Shown here: one piece after another, positions 42,573 through 52,299 of the stretch | Layout: each line of letters opens with the position of its first letter | Numbering within the stretch: position 1 is the first letter of the stretch | From: Mycolicibacterium fortuitum subsp. fortuitum | GTDB taxonomy: Bacteria > Actinomycetota > Actinomycetes > Mycobacteriales > Mycobacteriaceae | Assembly (NCBI RefSeq): GCF_022179545.1 | Contig: NZ_AP025518.1 | Location: 2,356,001 to 2,420,000 of the forward strand | Length of the DNA stretch: 64,000 bases | Direction of reading: 5' to 3' | Translations under genes and position numbers: made by a program | Notes under the pieces: generated by a model | What the model was told of the DNA's origin: nothing | Seen by the model: only the letters and a program-made list of their open reading frames with translations | Database searches by the model: none

Positions 42573-43679
42573 ATGGACGGCTTGTACGGGGATTCGACTC
42601 GGAGCGTCAAAGCTGTTGGACTGGAATCGGTTCCGGGGCAGCCGGTGGCGCCGATCCCGATTCCGGCGTCGACCTTCCATCTCTCCCCGGACGAAGCCGA
42701 GCCGCTGGACAGCTATGGCCGCAGTTCCAATCCGTCATGGCGGCAGCTGGAATCGGCGCTGGCCGAGCTGGAAGGCGCCGGTGCCGCGCTCACGTTCGGA
42801 TCAGGCATGGCCGCGATCACTTCGGTGCTGAGGGTGCTGACAAAGCCGGGAACCACGTTGGTGGTCCCGGCCGACGGCTATTACCAGGTGCGTCGGTACG
42901 CGGCTGAATACCTTGCGCCACAAGGTGTCACGGTCGTAGAAGCGAGTGTGTCCGACATCTGCGAGGCAGCCGGGACGGCCGATGTCGTGCTCGCCGAGAC
43001 ACCGGCCAACCCGGGGCTCGACGTCGTCGATCTGCACGGGCTGGCGATGACCTGCCGCAGTCGCGGGGCCACCCTCGTCGTCGACAACACCACCGCCACA
43101 CCGCTGGGGCAGCAACCGCTTTCGCTCGGCGCGGACCTGGTGGTGGCCAGTGCCACAAAATCACTGTCGGGTCACAGCGACCTCGTGGCCGGCTACGTGG
43201 CAGGCAGCCAGCCCGAGCTCATGGCTGCCGTGGAGCGCGACAGGCTGCTGGCCGGACCGATCCTGGGTGCGTTCGAGGCATGGCTGGTGTTGCGCAGTCT
43301 CGGCAGCGCCGGACTGCGTTTCGAACGGCAGTGCCAGAACGCCGCGGCCCTGGCGATGATGCTGCGCAGCCATCCTGCGGTGCGCTCCGTGCGTTATCCC
43401 GGGTTGCCCGACGATCCTGCACACGAGCTGGCCGCCACCCAGATGAAGCGATTCGGCGGGTTGGTGTCCGTGGAGTTGGCCGATGCCGCAGCCGTACATG
43501 CCCTGGTCGAGCGCAGCGCGTTGCTGATCGCCTCGACCAGCTTCGGAGGGATCCACACCTCGGTCGACCGCAGGGCCCGCTGGGGCGATCCCGTGCCCGC
43601 CGGTTTCGCGCGCATCTCGGCCGGGATCGAGGACACCGACGACCTGCTCGCCGACGTGGAGCAGGCACTGCAGGGCTGA
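42573..43679 (+). CDS. Cys/Met metabolism PLP enzyme (cystathionine gamma-synthase/lyase-like)
   Basis: This 368-residue fold-type I PLP enzyme has a cofactor lysine at Lys196 (VASATKSLSGHSD), Asp171 (VVDNTTATP) against the pyridine nitrogen, GSGMAAITSVL for the phosphate cup and SYGRSSNPSW near the N-terminus. The family includes MetB, MetC and cystathionine gamma-lyase; sequence alone does not separate them. GGAGGAAA gives a strong ribosome site. M. tuberculosis lacks this gene between gpdA2 and ddlA, so it marks a difference in gene content. Confidence 0.87.
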   Translation: MDGLYGDSTRSVKAVGLESVPGQPVAPIPIPASTFHLSPDEAEPLDSYGRSSNPSWRQLESALAELEGAGAALTFGSGMAAITSVLRVLTKPGTTLVVPADGYYQVRRYAAEYLAPQGVTVVEASVSDICEAAGTADVVLAETPANPGLDVVDLHGLAMTCRSRGATLVVDNTTATPLGQQPLSLGADLVVASATKSLSGHSDLVAGYVAGSQPELMAAVERDRLLAGPILGAFEAWLVLRSLGSAGLRFERQCQNAAALAMMLRSHPAVRSVRYPGLPDDPAHELAATQMKRFGGLVSVELADAAAVHALVERSALLIASTSFGGIHTSVDRRARWGDPVPAGFARISAGIEDTDDLLADVEQALQG

Positions 43680-43740
43680 AAGGCCTGGTCAGGATGCGCC
43701 GGAAGGCGCCGGCCGGGCGGGACGGTAGCCTCTCTAGGTT

Positions 43741-44862
43741 GTGACAGCCCGCAATGGGACCGGATCCCGCACCCGCGTCGCCGTCGTCTACGGCGGGCGT
43801 AGCTCTGAGCACGCTATTTCCTGCGTATCGGCAGGCAGCATCCTGCGCAACCTCGACCCGGAGCGGTACGAGGTCGTGGCCGTCGGGATCACCCCCGACG
43901 GCTCCTGGATGCTGACCGACGGAAGCCCCGAGACGCTCGCCATCACCGACGGCCGGCTGCCGGAGGTCACCGAGACGTCCGGCACCGAGCTCGCGCTGCC
44001 TGCCGCCCCGAACCGCAGCGGCCAGCTGCTGGCGCTGAGCAACGGTCCCGGTGAGCTTTTGGCGGCCGTGGACGTGGTCTTCCCGGTGTTGCACGGCCCT
44101 TACGGCGAGGACGGGACCATCCAGGGGCTGCTGGAGCTGGCCGGTATCCCGTACGTGGGCTCCGGCGTGCTGTCCAGCGCCGCAGGTATGGACAAGGAGT
44201 TCACCAAGAAGCTGCTTGTCGCCGAGGGCCTGCCGATCGGTGATTTCGTGGTGCTGCGCCCCAACCGTCCGACGATGGATCTGGAGCAGCGCGAACGCCT
44301 CGGCCTGCCGGTGTTCGTCAAACCGGCCCGGGGTGGCTCGTCGATCGGCGTCAGCCGGGTCTCGGCGTGGGATGAACTGCCTGCCGCAATCGAACTTGCG
44401 CGTCGCCATGACCCGAAGGTCATCGTCGAGGCAGCGATTCCCGGTCGGGAATTGGAGTGCGGCGTACTCGAATTCCCGGACGGTCGGGTCGAGGCCAGCA
44501 CTCTGGGCGAGATCAGGGTGGCAGGCGTGCGCGGGCGTGAGGACGGCTTCTACGACTTCGCCACCAAATACCTCGTCGACGCAGCCGAATTGGACGTGCC
44601 GGCCAAGGTCGACGACGACGTGTCGGAGGAGATCCGCCGGTTGGCGGTGCGTGCCTTCACTGCGATCGACTGCCAGGGGTTGGCCCGTGTCGACTTCTTC
44701 CTGACCGACGACGGGCCGGTGATCAACGAGATCAACACGATGCCCGGGTTCACCACCATCTCGATGTTCCCCCGGATGTGGGCGGCCAGCGGCGTCGACT
44801 ACCCGACATTGCTGACCGCGATGGTCGAGACCGCGCTGGCGCGGGGTACCGGGCTGCGCTGA
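43741..44862 (+). CDS. ddl: D-alanine--D-alanine ligase
   Basis: Ddl joins two D-alanines with ATP for peptidoglycan precursors; it is the second target of D-cycloserine. The 373 residues show [20 protein letters not shown] at the N-terminus, the ATP-grasp [16 protein letters not shown], and [17 protein letters not shown] near the end with metal-binding Glu and Asn. The GTG lies nine bases after TAGCCT (43726-43731). It is named ddlA in M. tuberculosis (Rv2981c). Confidence 0.97.
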   Translation: MTARNGTGSRTRVAVVYGGRSSEHAISCVSAGSILRNLDPERYEVVAVGITPDGSWMLTDGSPETLAITDGRLPEVTETSGTELALPAAPNRSGQLLALSNGPGELLAAVDVVFPVLHGPYGEDGTIQGLLELAGIPYVGSGVLSSAAGMDKEFTKKLLVAEGLPIGDFVVLRPNRPTMDLEQRERLGLPVFVKPARGGSSIGVSRVSAWDELPAAIELARRHDPKVIVEAAIPGRELECGVLEFPDGRVEASTLGEIRVAGVRGREDGFYDFATKYLVDAAELDVPAKVDDDVSEEIRRLAVRAFTAIDCQGLARVDFFLTDDGPVINEINTMPGFTTISMFPRMWAASGVDYPTLLTAMVETALARGTGLR

Positions 44863-44864
44863 GC

Positions 44865-45440
44865 TCAGCGCGCAGGAGCCGGTGCCGGTTCCTGGGCGGG
44901 CATGGTGCGGGCGATCTGGCCGGAGATCTGCTGAATGGGTGTCGGGCCGGACCCGGCGGGCAGCGTCAGGGCTACGTACACCGGGCGGTCGACCGCATAC
45001 CAGGTGCTGCGGGCCTGATCGTCGGTCGCAGCGGGGCCCGGCACGCCCGTTTCTCCCACCCGGAACCATTGGATTTCATCGACCACCTGCAGCGGAGTGC
45101 CGACGACGAAGTCGGTGGGGCGCTCGAGCCCACAGCGCAGGACCACCGGTTCGGTGTCGGGCTCGGCGCGCCAGGCCGCGGTGCCCGGCGGCGTGGGGTC
45201 CACGGTAGGGGCCCGCCGGAAGTCGCCGAGTTGCTGGGGCAGCGCATTGAGGAGGTCGTGGCACTGCGGGCTGTCGGCCTGCGGCGCGGGTATCGACGGG
45301 ATGGCGACGGGTTGCTGCTCGGGTGAGCGTTGTCGCGACGCCGCAATACCGAGGACGGTGATCAGCACCGACACCGCAACGACGACCGCGGCGATCAGCA
45401 GGGCGCGGGGCGGTCCATCGGCGCTGGGCGAGTCGGTCAC
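44865..45440 (-). CDS. DUF3515 family exported protein
   Basis: This 191-residue protein has a single N-terminal membrane segment (LLIAAVVVAVSVLITVLGIA, about 14-33) and an exported domain with two cysteines (PQCHDLLNAL and VVLRCGLERP), likely paired. This is the DUF3515 pattern of actinobacteria (Rv2980-like); function is unknown. A Pro/Ala tail (AQEPAPAPAR) closes it. It converges on ddl with two bases between stops. Confidence 0.85.
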   Translation of the reverse strand: MTDSPSADGPPRALLIAAVVVAVSVLITVLGIAASRQRSPEQQPVAIPSIPAPQADSPQCHDLLNALPQQLGDFRRAPTVDPTPPGTAAWRAEPDTEPVVLRCGLERPTDFVVGTPLQVVDEIQWFRVGETGVPGPAATDDQARSTWYAVDRPVYVALTLPAGSGPTPIQQISGQIARTMPAQEPAPAPAR

Positions 45441-45450
45441 GCCACCAACT

Positions 45451-45693
45451 CTATGGCCGGCTCGTTTCCGCGATCGGGCAGGTCAGTGTCCGGGTGATTC
45501 CGGGTACCTGCTGCACCGTCGGCACCACATCCGACTGCAGCGCAGCCAGTGTTTCGGCGCGGAGACGCACGACCACGTCATAGGGGCCGGTGACGTATTC
45601 GGCGGAGACCACTCCGGGCAGCCCGGCGAGCTGTTTGGCGACGACCTCGGCGCGGCCCACCTCGGTCTGGATCAGCACGTAAGCCTCCACCAC
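45451..45693 (-). CDS. Stand-alone Lrp/AsnC effector (RAM) domain protein
   Basis: Only 80 residues: MVEAYVLIQTEVGRAEVVAK, GVVSAEYVTGPYDVVVRL and TRTLTCPIAE match the ligand-binding half of Lrp/AsnC regulators. There is no DNA-binding domain. Such stand-alone modules form ring-like oligomers and may bind amino acids; a partner regulator is not in the window. It begins ten bases upstream of the DUF3515 gene start on the same strand and is divergent from thiL. Confidence 0.86.
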   Translation of the reverse strand: MVEAYVLIQTEVGRAEVVAKQLAGLPGVVSAEYVTGPYDVVVRLRAETLAALQSDVVPTVQQVPGITRTLTCPIAETSRP

Positions 45694-45801
45694 CGGCTGT
45701 CTCCTCCGTCTCGCTGCATAAACTGCTGGCCGCAGGCACCAAACGTACCGCAGGTCGGGTTCGGGGTCTCAGCACACGGCAGCCGACCGGCAGGAGGCGA
45801 T

Positions 45802-46794
45802 ATGACCGGCAAGACCATCGGTGGCGAACCCGGTGACGACAGCGGCGACACCCTGGCGTCCGCCGGGGAATTCGTCGTCATCGATCGGCTGGTGGCCGGG
45901 CGAGCGCAAGCCGACGCCGTCACGATCGGCCCGGGTGACGACGCTGCGGTGGTGGCGGTCGCCGACGGGCGCACCGTCGTATCCACCGACATGTTGGTGC
46001 AGGACCGGCATTTTCGGCTGGACTGGTCTGGCCCGCATGACATCGGGCGCAAAGCGATCGCCCAGAACGCCGCCGACATCGAGGCGATGGGTGGGCGGGC
46101 CACCGCATTCGTGGTGGCGTTCGGTGCGCCACCAGACACCTCGGTCTCGGCAGCAACGGAATTGTCCGAGGGGTTGTGGGATGAGGCGCGTCGGTTGGAT
46201 GCCAGCATCGCCGGCGGAGACCTGGTGAGCGCCCCGCTGTGGGTGATATCTGTCACGGTTCTCGGTGACCTCGGCGGTCGGGAACCGGTGCGCCGCAGCG
46301 GTGCCCGCGTCGGCGACACCGTCGCGGTGGTGGGGGAGCTGGGCCGGTCGGCAGCCGGATTCGCACTCTGGGACCGCGGGGTCGAAGGGCAGCCGGGGTT
46401 CGAGGAACTGCGTCAGCGGCATCTGACCCCACTGCCACCGTACGGACAGGGCGCCCGCGCTGCCGGCGCGGGAGCCACCGCGATGACCGACGTGTCCGAC
46501 GGTCTGCTCGCCGATCTGGGCCACATCGCGACGGCTTCGGAGGTCGGCATCGACTTGGACAGCACCCTTCTGGACCACGATCGCCTGGCGGTCACCGAGG
46601 CTGCTGCGGCCGTAGGCGCCGACCCGTGGGCGTGGGTATTCGGCGGTGGCGAGGACCATGCGCTGGCCGCGACCTTTCCCGGTGCACTCCCGCCGGGTTG
46701 GCGTGCGATAGGGCAGGTCATCGCCGGGCCGGCGACGGTTCTGGTGGACGGCACGCCGTGGGCGGGAAACGCGGGATGGCAGTCGTTCGACTAA
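45802..46794 (+). CDS. thiL: Thiamine-monophosphate kinase
   Basis: ThiL phosphorylates thiamine monophosphate to the active diphosphate, which IlvB in this window needs. With ATG 45802 (GGAGG at 45793-45797) it has 330 residues. Family motifs: FVVIDRLV, GPGDDAAVV, VVSTDMLVQDRHFRLDW, IAQNAADIEAMGG, and MTDVSDGLLADLGHIA. The reading frame is open upstream over two other genes but carries no ThiL sequence there. Confidence 0.95.
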   Translation: MTGKTIGGEPGDDSGDTLASAGEFVVIDRLVAGRAQADAVTIGPGDDAAVVAVADGRTVVSTDMLVQDRHFRLDWSGPHDIGRKAIAQNAADIEAMGGRATAFVVAFGAPPDTSVSAATELSEGLWDEARRLDASIAGGDLVSAPLWVISVTVLGDLGGREPVRRSGARVGDTVAVVGELGRSAAGFALWDRGVEGQPGFEELRQRHLTPLPPYGQGARAAGAGATAMTDVSDGLLADLGHIATASEVGIDLDSTLLDHDRLAVTEAAAAVGADPWAWVFGGGEDHALAATFPGALPPGWRAIGQVIAGPATVLVDGTPWAGNAGWQSFD

Positions 46795-46818
46795 CGGCTC
46801 AGGCTAAGTTGGCTTTTC

Positions 46819-47529
46819 GTGACCACGGATGCGAGCAGCAATGCAACAGGGGCACGTCCCCTGACCGAACTTGTCGAGGACGGCTGGGCCCGCGCACTCA
46901 AACCGGTGGAAACACACGTCGCGCAGATGGGGGAGTTTCTCCGCGACGAGCTCAGTGCGGGCCGACGCTACCTTCCTTCTGGTCAGAATATTCTGCGCGC
47001 CTTCACGTTTCCCTTCGAACGGGTGCGCGTGCTGATCGTCGGTCAAGACCCGTATCCGACGCCGGGACATGCTGTCGGCCTCAGTTTCTCCGTCGGCGCC
47101 GACGTTCGTCCGCTCCCGCGCAGCCTCTCGAACATCTTCAGCGAGTACACCGAGGATCTGGGGTATCCGCAGCCGTCCAGTGGTGATCTCACCCCATGGG
47201 CACAGCAGGGCGTCATGCTGCTCAACAGAGTTCTGACGGTGACGCCCGGCGCTCCGGCGTCGCACCGCGGCAAGGGCTGGGAGGCGGTGACGGAGTGCGC
47301 CATCCGGGCGCTCGTGGCGCGCGAGCAGCCGATGGTGGCGGTGCTGTGGGGCCGTGATGCATCGACGCTGAAACCGCTCCTCGCCGAAGGTGACTGCGCC
47401 ACGATCGAATCGCCGCATCCGTCGCCGCTGTCGGCGTCGCGAGGATTCTTCGGGTCACGCCCGTTCAGCCGCGCCAACGAGCTGCTGCAGCAGAAAGGCG
47501 CCGATCCGATCGACTGGCGGCTGCCCTGA
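46819..47529 (+). CDS. ung: Uracil-DNA glycosylase, family 1
   Basis: Ung removes uracil from DNA. The 236 residues carry the water-activating motif [11 protein letters not shown] (Asp77) and the Leu-loop motif [18 protein letters not shown], with [13 protein letters not shown] in outline between. TAAGTT at 46805-46810 is eight bases before the GTG. It follows thiL by 24 bases. Confidence 0.97.
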   Translation: MTTDASSNATGARPLTELVEDGWARALKPVETHVAQMGEFLRDELSAGRRYLPSGQNILRAFTFPFERVRVLIVGQDPYPTPGHAVGLSFSVGADVRPLPRSLSNIFSEYTEDLGYPQPSSGDLTPWAQQGVMLLNRVLTVTPGAPASHRGKGWEAVTECAIRALVAREQPMVAVLWGRDASTLKPLLAEGDCATIESPHPSPLSASRGFFGSRPFSRANELLQQKGADPIDWRLP

Positions 47530-47534
47530 GCCGA

Positions 47535-47897
47535 TCAGGGCATCGGCACTGCCGGTGGGGCGGGAATCGCCGGCGGTGCGGGGACCGGCGGCGGCGACGG
47601 GATGCCCGGAGACGGGATCTGGACGGTCACGTCCCCGTTGCCATCGGTCGGGCCTGGACCTGGCATCTCAGCCGAAGGTGAGGCGGGTCCCGGTGATACC
47701 GGGGTTTCGATGACAGTGGTCTCGGTGTGGGTCGCCGGACCTTCCGAGGTCACCGGAGCCTCCGTCGTCGTGGGGGTCTCCGAGGTGGTGGTGTTGTCAT
47801 CGGAACCGGTGCCGCCGCATGCGGACAGCGCAAGACCGACCGCAACAGCGGCCGCAAATGCACTAAGCGGTGAATGTGATGCGCGACATGAGGTCAT
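47535..47897 (-). CDS. Low-complexity Pro/Thr-rich lipoprotein
   Basis: This 120-residue protein has a signal peptide with lipobox LSAC (Cys27), then a Thr/Ser/Glu-rich stretch (TTTSETPTTTEAPVTSEG) and a Pro-rich tail (PSPPPVPAPPAIPAPPA). No folded domain is apparent; it could be a cell-wall spacer or an O-mannosylated lipoprotein. It converges on ung with five bases between stops. Confidence 0.7.
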   Translation of the reverse strand: MTSCRASHSPLSAFAAAVAVGLALSACGGTGSDDNTTTSETPTTTEAPVTSEGPATHTETTVIETPVSPGPASPSAEMPGPGPTDGNGDVTVQIPSPGIPSPPPVPAPPAIPAPPAVPMP

Positions 47898-47968
47898 GAC
47901 GGCAGGTGATACCCCGCCGTGCCCTCAGGTAAACAAGAACGTCGCGCACCCCGATCAGGCGCGCAAGA

Positions 47969-48163
47969 TCAGCCGCGCGAGACCTTGCCGGCCTTGATGC
48001 AGGAGGTGCAGGCGTTCACGCGCTGCTTGTTGCCACCCGGGCGTGCCACGGCACGCACCGACTGGATGTTCGGATCCCAGCGCCGGCTGGTCCGCCGATG
48101 CGAGTGCGACACCGACTTGCCGAAGCCCGGGGCCTTTCCGCAGATATCGCACACGGCAGCCAT
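47969..48163 (-). CDS. rpmB: 50S ribosomal protein L28
   Basis: The 64 residues ([20 protein letters not shown] at the start, [14 protein letters not shown] in the middle) match L28. It is the zinc-binding form, with Cys5 and Cys8 plus Cys52 and Cys55 in two CxxC pairs. Mycobacteria also encode a Cys-free L28 that is used under zinc starvation; that second copy is not in this window. GAGGAG lies upstream of the ATG. Confidence 0.96.
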   Translation of the reverse strand: MAAVCDICGKAPGFGKSVSHSHRRTSRRWDPNIQSVRAVARPGGNKQRVNACTSCIKAGKVSRG

Positions 48164-48421
48164 ATCAACAACTCCTCGAAATCAGTTCTTTGGGGGGTCT
48201 GGGCCCGCTCGCCGCAAACGGCGGGGCTCGACCCGACAACCTGATCAGGATACCGGGAGGCCAGAGGATCGCCAAAACGGCCTGTGAACACACCCCAGGT
48301 TGTCCACAGCCGGTGGTGCTCTGATCAGCTTTGTCGCGGTCACTGGATAGGCTGGCGGCCACGGCGATGACTGCGCTGCACGGGGGCTCTGTGCGGGATC
48401 TGATGGGGATTGGGAGGTCCG

Positions 48422-50050
48422 ATGTCGGCTCGGCGGTTGGATGCCACCGCTCTGCGGGCCTGGGCCCATACCGCTGTCGACGAGCTGATCGTCCACACCG
48501 ACGAGATCAACCGACTCAATGTGTTCCCGGTGGCCGATGCCGACACCGGCACGAACATGCTCTTCACCATGCGTTCGGCGTGGGCGCACGTGGATGCCGA
48601 ACCGGCGGCTGCCGACGTCACGGCGGTGGCGGGTGCACTGGCGGCCGGAGCGCTGCAGGGGGCCCGCGGCAACTCCGGGGTGATCTTGTCGCAGATCCTG
48701 CTCGGTCTGGCAGAGGCCATCACGGCCGCGGCGGCCCAGCGGGACGGTTTTCTCGATGCTGTGGACGGCGCGCTGTTCGCTACCTCGCTGCGCCACGCCT
48801 CCGTCCTTGCCGTCACCTCGATGGGCGGCGAGCCGGTCCCGGGGACGATCGTGTCCGTGTTGCAGGCCGCTGCCGAAGCCGGCGAACGCTGCGCCGTCGC
48901 CGGCGGTGACGTCGCCGAGGTTGCCGCCGCTGCGGGGGACGCGGCAGCGACGGCGCTGGACCGCACGCCGGAGCAACTCGACGTGCTGGCCAAGGCCGGC
49001 GTGGTCGATTCCGGTGGTCGCGGCCTGCTCGTGCTGCTCGACGCCATGACGGCCACATTGGCCGGCCATGCACCGCGCAGGCCGGTCTACACCCCGGCAG
49101 CGCCACAGACCGCGCTGGCCGATGCAGCGGCACCGCCGCAGTTCGAGGTCATGTACCTGCTGAGCGGGTGCGGCGCGCCCGCTGTCGAAGGGCTGCGCGC
49201 CGCGCTCGAGCAGATGGGCGAGTCGGTGGCCATCGCGGCATCGGGCAGCGAGCAGTACTCCGTCCACGTGCATGTCGACGACGCCGGCGCAGCGGTGGAG
49301 GCCGGCCTCGCCGTCGGGACGCTGAACCGCATTCAGATCACCGCGTTGACCGTCGGTCCGGGGGTGAGGACTGCCGGCGGGTGGGCTCGCGAGCGCGCGG
49401 TTCTGGCCGTCGTCGACGGGGACGGCGGTGTGGAACTGTTCGCCGGTGAGGGCGCCCATGTGTTGCGGCCCGAAGCCGGTGAGCCGGTCAACGCCCAGCA
49501 GTTGTTGCGGGCCCTGATCGATGTGGGCGCGGCCCAGGTGATGGTGTTGCCCAACGGATACGTCGCCGCCGAGGAACTGGTGGCCGGGTGCACGGCCGCG
49601 ATCGGCTGGGGGATCGACGTGGTGCCGGTACCGGCCGGTTCGATGGTGCAGGGTTTGGCGGCGCTGGCTGTCCACGACGAGGGCCGACAGGCCGTCGACG
49701 ACGGGTACACCATGGCGCGCGCGGCCGCGGGGGCGCGCCACGGCGCCGTGCGGATCGCCACCGAGGAGGCATTGACGTGGGCGGGCGCCTGCAAGCCGGG
49801 CGACGGTCTGGGCATATCGGGCGACGAGGTGCTGATCGTCGGACCCGACATCACCGCGGCCGCCATCGGGCTGATCGACCTGATGTTGGTGGCCGGCGGT
49901 GAGCTGATCACCGTGCTGACCGGTGACGGGGTCGACGATGCCGTCGGGAAGGCGCTGCAGGCCCACGTGCACCGCGAGCACCTCGGCGCCGAGTTGGTGA
50001 CGTATCACACCGGCCACCGGGGTGACGCCCTGCTGATCGGAGTGGAGTAG
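48422..50050 (+). CDS. DAK2-domain protein, FakA-like
   Basis: This 542-residue protein has an N-terminal DhaK-L-like (DAK2) nucleotide-binding domain with the Mg-ATP motif VADADTGTNMLFTM and GARGNSGVILSQIL. A linker follows (PVYTPAAPQTALADAAAPP), then the YloV/FakA C-terminal region. FakA phosphorylates fatty acids carried by FakB/DegV proteins in Firmicutes; no FakB is seen here, so the activity is inference. It corresponds to Rv2974c. ATG 48422 follows GGGAGG. Its TAG overlaps the recG GTG by one base. Confidence 0.88.
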   Translation: MSARRLDATALRAWAHTAVDELIVHTDEINRLNVFPVADADTGTNMLFTMRSAWAHVDAEPAAADVTAVAGALAAGALQGARGNSGVILSQILLGLAEAITAAAAQRDGFLDAVDGALFATSLRHASVLAVTSMGGEPVPGTIVSVLQAAAEAGERCAVAGGDVAEVAAAAGDAAATALDRTPEQLDVLAKAGVVDSGGRGLLVLLDAMTATLAGHAPRRPVYTPAAPQTALADAAAPPQFEVMYLLSGCGAPAVEGLRAALEQMGESVAIAASGSEQYSVHVHVDDAGAAVEAGLAVGTLNRIQITALTVGPGVRTAGGWARERAVLAVVDGDGGVELFAGEGAHVLRPEAGEPVNAQQLLRALIDVGAAQVMVLPNGYVAAEELVAGCTAAIGWGIDVVPVPAGSMVQGLAALAVHDEGRQAVDDGYTMARAAAGARHGAVRIATEEALTWAGACKPGDGLGISGDEVLIVGPDITAAAIGLIDLMLVAGGELITVLTGDGVDDAVGKALQAHVHREHLGAELVTYHTGHRGDALLIGVE

Positions 50051-52299
50051 TGGTCAAGCTCAGCGATCGTCTCGAGTTCGTGATCGGAAAGAAGAACGCG
50101 GACAAGCTGAATGCCAATTTCGGGCTTCGCACGGTCAATGATCTGCTGCGGCACTACCCACGCAAATACAGCGACGGTATGACGGTGCGGGAGGAGGGTG
50201 AGGCGCTCGACCTGGAAGAGGGGGAGCACGTCACCTTCATCGACGTTGTGACCAAGGCCGAGATCGGCGAGATGCGGTCGACGGTCCGAACCAAATCGGG
50301 GGGAACCAGGCGGGCCAAATATCTGCGGGTGGCGCTGGGGGACCATCGGCCCGCGGTGACGGCGACCTTCTTCAATGCCGGCTGGATGGCCGACAAGGTG
50401 GAGAAAGGCACCCGCCTGATGCTGTCCGGCGAGGTCAAGTACTTCCGTAACAACCTGCAGTTGAACCATCCGGCTTTCTTGGTGCTCAACCCGCCGCCGG
50501 GCAAGCAGATCGGCACCAAGTCGCTGACCACCATCGCGTCGGCATCGGGCGCCAGCGGCGAGGAGATGCTGGCCGCGTTCGAACGTGACTTCTTCCCGAT
50601 CTACCCGGCATCGTCCAAGATTCAGAGCTGGGACATCTACGCGTGTGTGCGCCAGACCCTCGACCTGCTCGACCCGGTGCCGGACCCGTTGCCGGAAGAC
50701 TTTGTCCGCCAACACAACCTGATGTCCGAGGATGAAGCCCTGCGGGCCATCCACCTGGCCGAGAACGCCACACAGCGAGAGCGTGCCAGCGAACGGCTGA
50801 CCTACGACGAAGCAATCGGACTGCAATGGGGGCTGGTGGCCCGCCGCTACAGCGAGCTGAGTGAATCCGGTCCCGCCGCACCGCGAATCGACGATGGGCT
50901 GGCGGCGGCGATGCGTGGTCGGCTGCCGTTCGAGCTGACCACCGGACAAGCCGAGGTGCTGGAGGTGATCTCTGACGAGCTGGCCTCGACGCGGCCGATG
51001 AACCGGATGTTGCAGGGCGAGGTCGGCTCGGGCAAGACCATCGTGTCGGTGCTGGCGATGCTGCAGATGGTCGACGCCGGCTATCAGTGCGCTCTGCTGG
51101 CGCCCACCGAAGTGCTTGCCGTCCAGCATGCCCGCTCCATCCGCGACGTGCTGGGGCCGCTGGCCATGGCGGGCCAACTCGGTGGCGTCGAGTCGGCCAC
51201 CGGGGTCGCGCTGCTCACCGGGTCGATGACGGTGCCGCAGAAGCGCGCGGTGCGCAACGAGGTGGCGTCTGGTCAGGCGGGCATAGTTGTCGGCACGCAC
51301 GCAGTGCTGCAGGAGGCGGTCGAGTTTCACAACCTGGGCATGGTGGTCGTCGACGAGCAGCATCGGTTCGGGGTGGAGCAGCGGGATACACTGCGCGCCA
51401 AGGCACGTGATGGACTCACCCCCCACTTGCTGGTGATGACGGCCACCCCGATTCCACGCACCGTCGCGCTCACGGTATACGGCGATCTGGAGACCTCGAC
51501 ACTGCGCGAGCTGCCCCGGGGTCGCCAGCCCATCACCACCAACACGATCTTCATCTCGCAGAAGCCGTCCTGGCTGGACCGGGCATGGGCCCGGATCCGC
51601 GAGGAGGTGGCGGCGGGTCGTCAGGCCTATGTGGTCGCCTCACGCATCGACGAGTCCGACAAACCCGGCGACAACAGCCAAGGGCGCGGCGGCCCACCGC
51701 CGATCACGGTGGTCGATCTCTTCGACAAGCTCAGCGCAGGCCCATTGTCGGGGCTGCGGCTCGGCCTCATGCACGGCCGGCTGTCCGGTGACGAGAAGGA
51801 CGCGGTGATGGGCCTGTTCCGGGCCGGGGAGATCGACGTGCTGGTGTGCACCACCGTGATCGAGGTCGGCGTCGACGTGCCGAACTCCACCATGATGGTG
51901 GTGATGGATGCCGACCGCTTCGGCATCAGCCAGCTTCATCAACTCCGCGGCCGGATCGGCCGCGGACAACACCCCAGTCTGTGCCTGCTGGCCACTCGCC
52001 TGCCGGAGACATCAAAGGCCGGTGAACGGATCAAGGCCGTTGCGGCGACCCTGGACGGATTCGCCCTGGCAGATCTGGATCTCGACGAGCGGCGCGAGGG
52101 AGATGTGCTGGGCCTCAACCAGTCCGGTCGCACCATCAACCTGCGCTTCCTGTCCCTGCGAGAGCATCTCGAGGTGATCCAGGAGGCTCGGGCGTTCTGC
52201 GAACAGCGTTACGCGCACAGCCCCCACGATCCCGGAATGGATCTGCTGGCAGCACAATTCGTCAATACCGACCGCGTCGAGTACCTGGACAAGGCGTGA
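50050..52299 (+). CDS. recG: ATP-dependent DNA helicase RecG
   Basis: RecG regresses stalled forks and processes branched DNA. The 749 residues show a wedge/OB domain (RHYPRKYSDG onward), Walker A GEVGSGKT from about 323, the DEQH box at 435-438 (VVDEQHRFGVEQR), TATPIPRT, and the C-terminal helicase lobe with LVCTTVIEVGVDVPN and QLRGRIGRG. The C-terminal TRG-like segment follows. The GTG overlaps the previous stop. Confidence 0.97.
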   Translation: MVKLSDRLEFVIGKKNADKLNANFGLRTVNDLLRHYPRKYSDGMTVREEGEALDLEEGEHVTFIDVVTKAEIGEMRSTVRTKSGGTRRAKYLRVALGDHRPAVTATFFNAGWMADKVEKGTRLMLSGEVKYFRNNLQLNHPAFLVLNPPPGKQIGTKSLTTIASASGASGEEMLAAFERDFFPIYPASSKIQSWDIYACVRQTLDLLDPVPDPLPEDFVRQHNLMSEDEALRAIHLAENATQRERASERLTYDEAIGLQWGLVARRYSELSESGPAAPRIDDGLAAAMRGRLPFELTTGQAEVLEVISDELASTRPMNRMLQGEVGSGKTIVSVLAMLQMVDAGYQCALLAPTEVLAVQHARSIRDVLGPLAMAGQLGGVESATGVALLTGSMTVPQKRAVRNEVASGQAGIVVGTHAVLQEAVEFHNLGMVVVDEQHRFGVEQRDTLRAKARDGLTPHLLVMTATPIPRTVALTVYGDLETSTLRELPRGRQPITTNTIFISQKPSWLDRAWARIREEVAAGRQAYVVASRIDESDKPGDNSQGRGGPPPITVVDLFDKLSAGPLSGLRLGLMHGRLSGDEKDAVMGLFRAGEIDVLVCTTVIEVGVDVPNSTMMVVMDADRFGISQLHQLRGRIGRGQHPSLCLLATRLPETSKAGERIKAVAATLDGFALADLDLDERREGDVLGLNQSGRTINLRFLSLREHLEVIQEARAFCEQRYAHSPHDPGMDLLAAQFVNTDRVEYLDKA

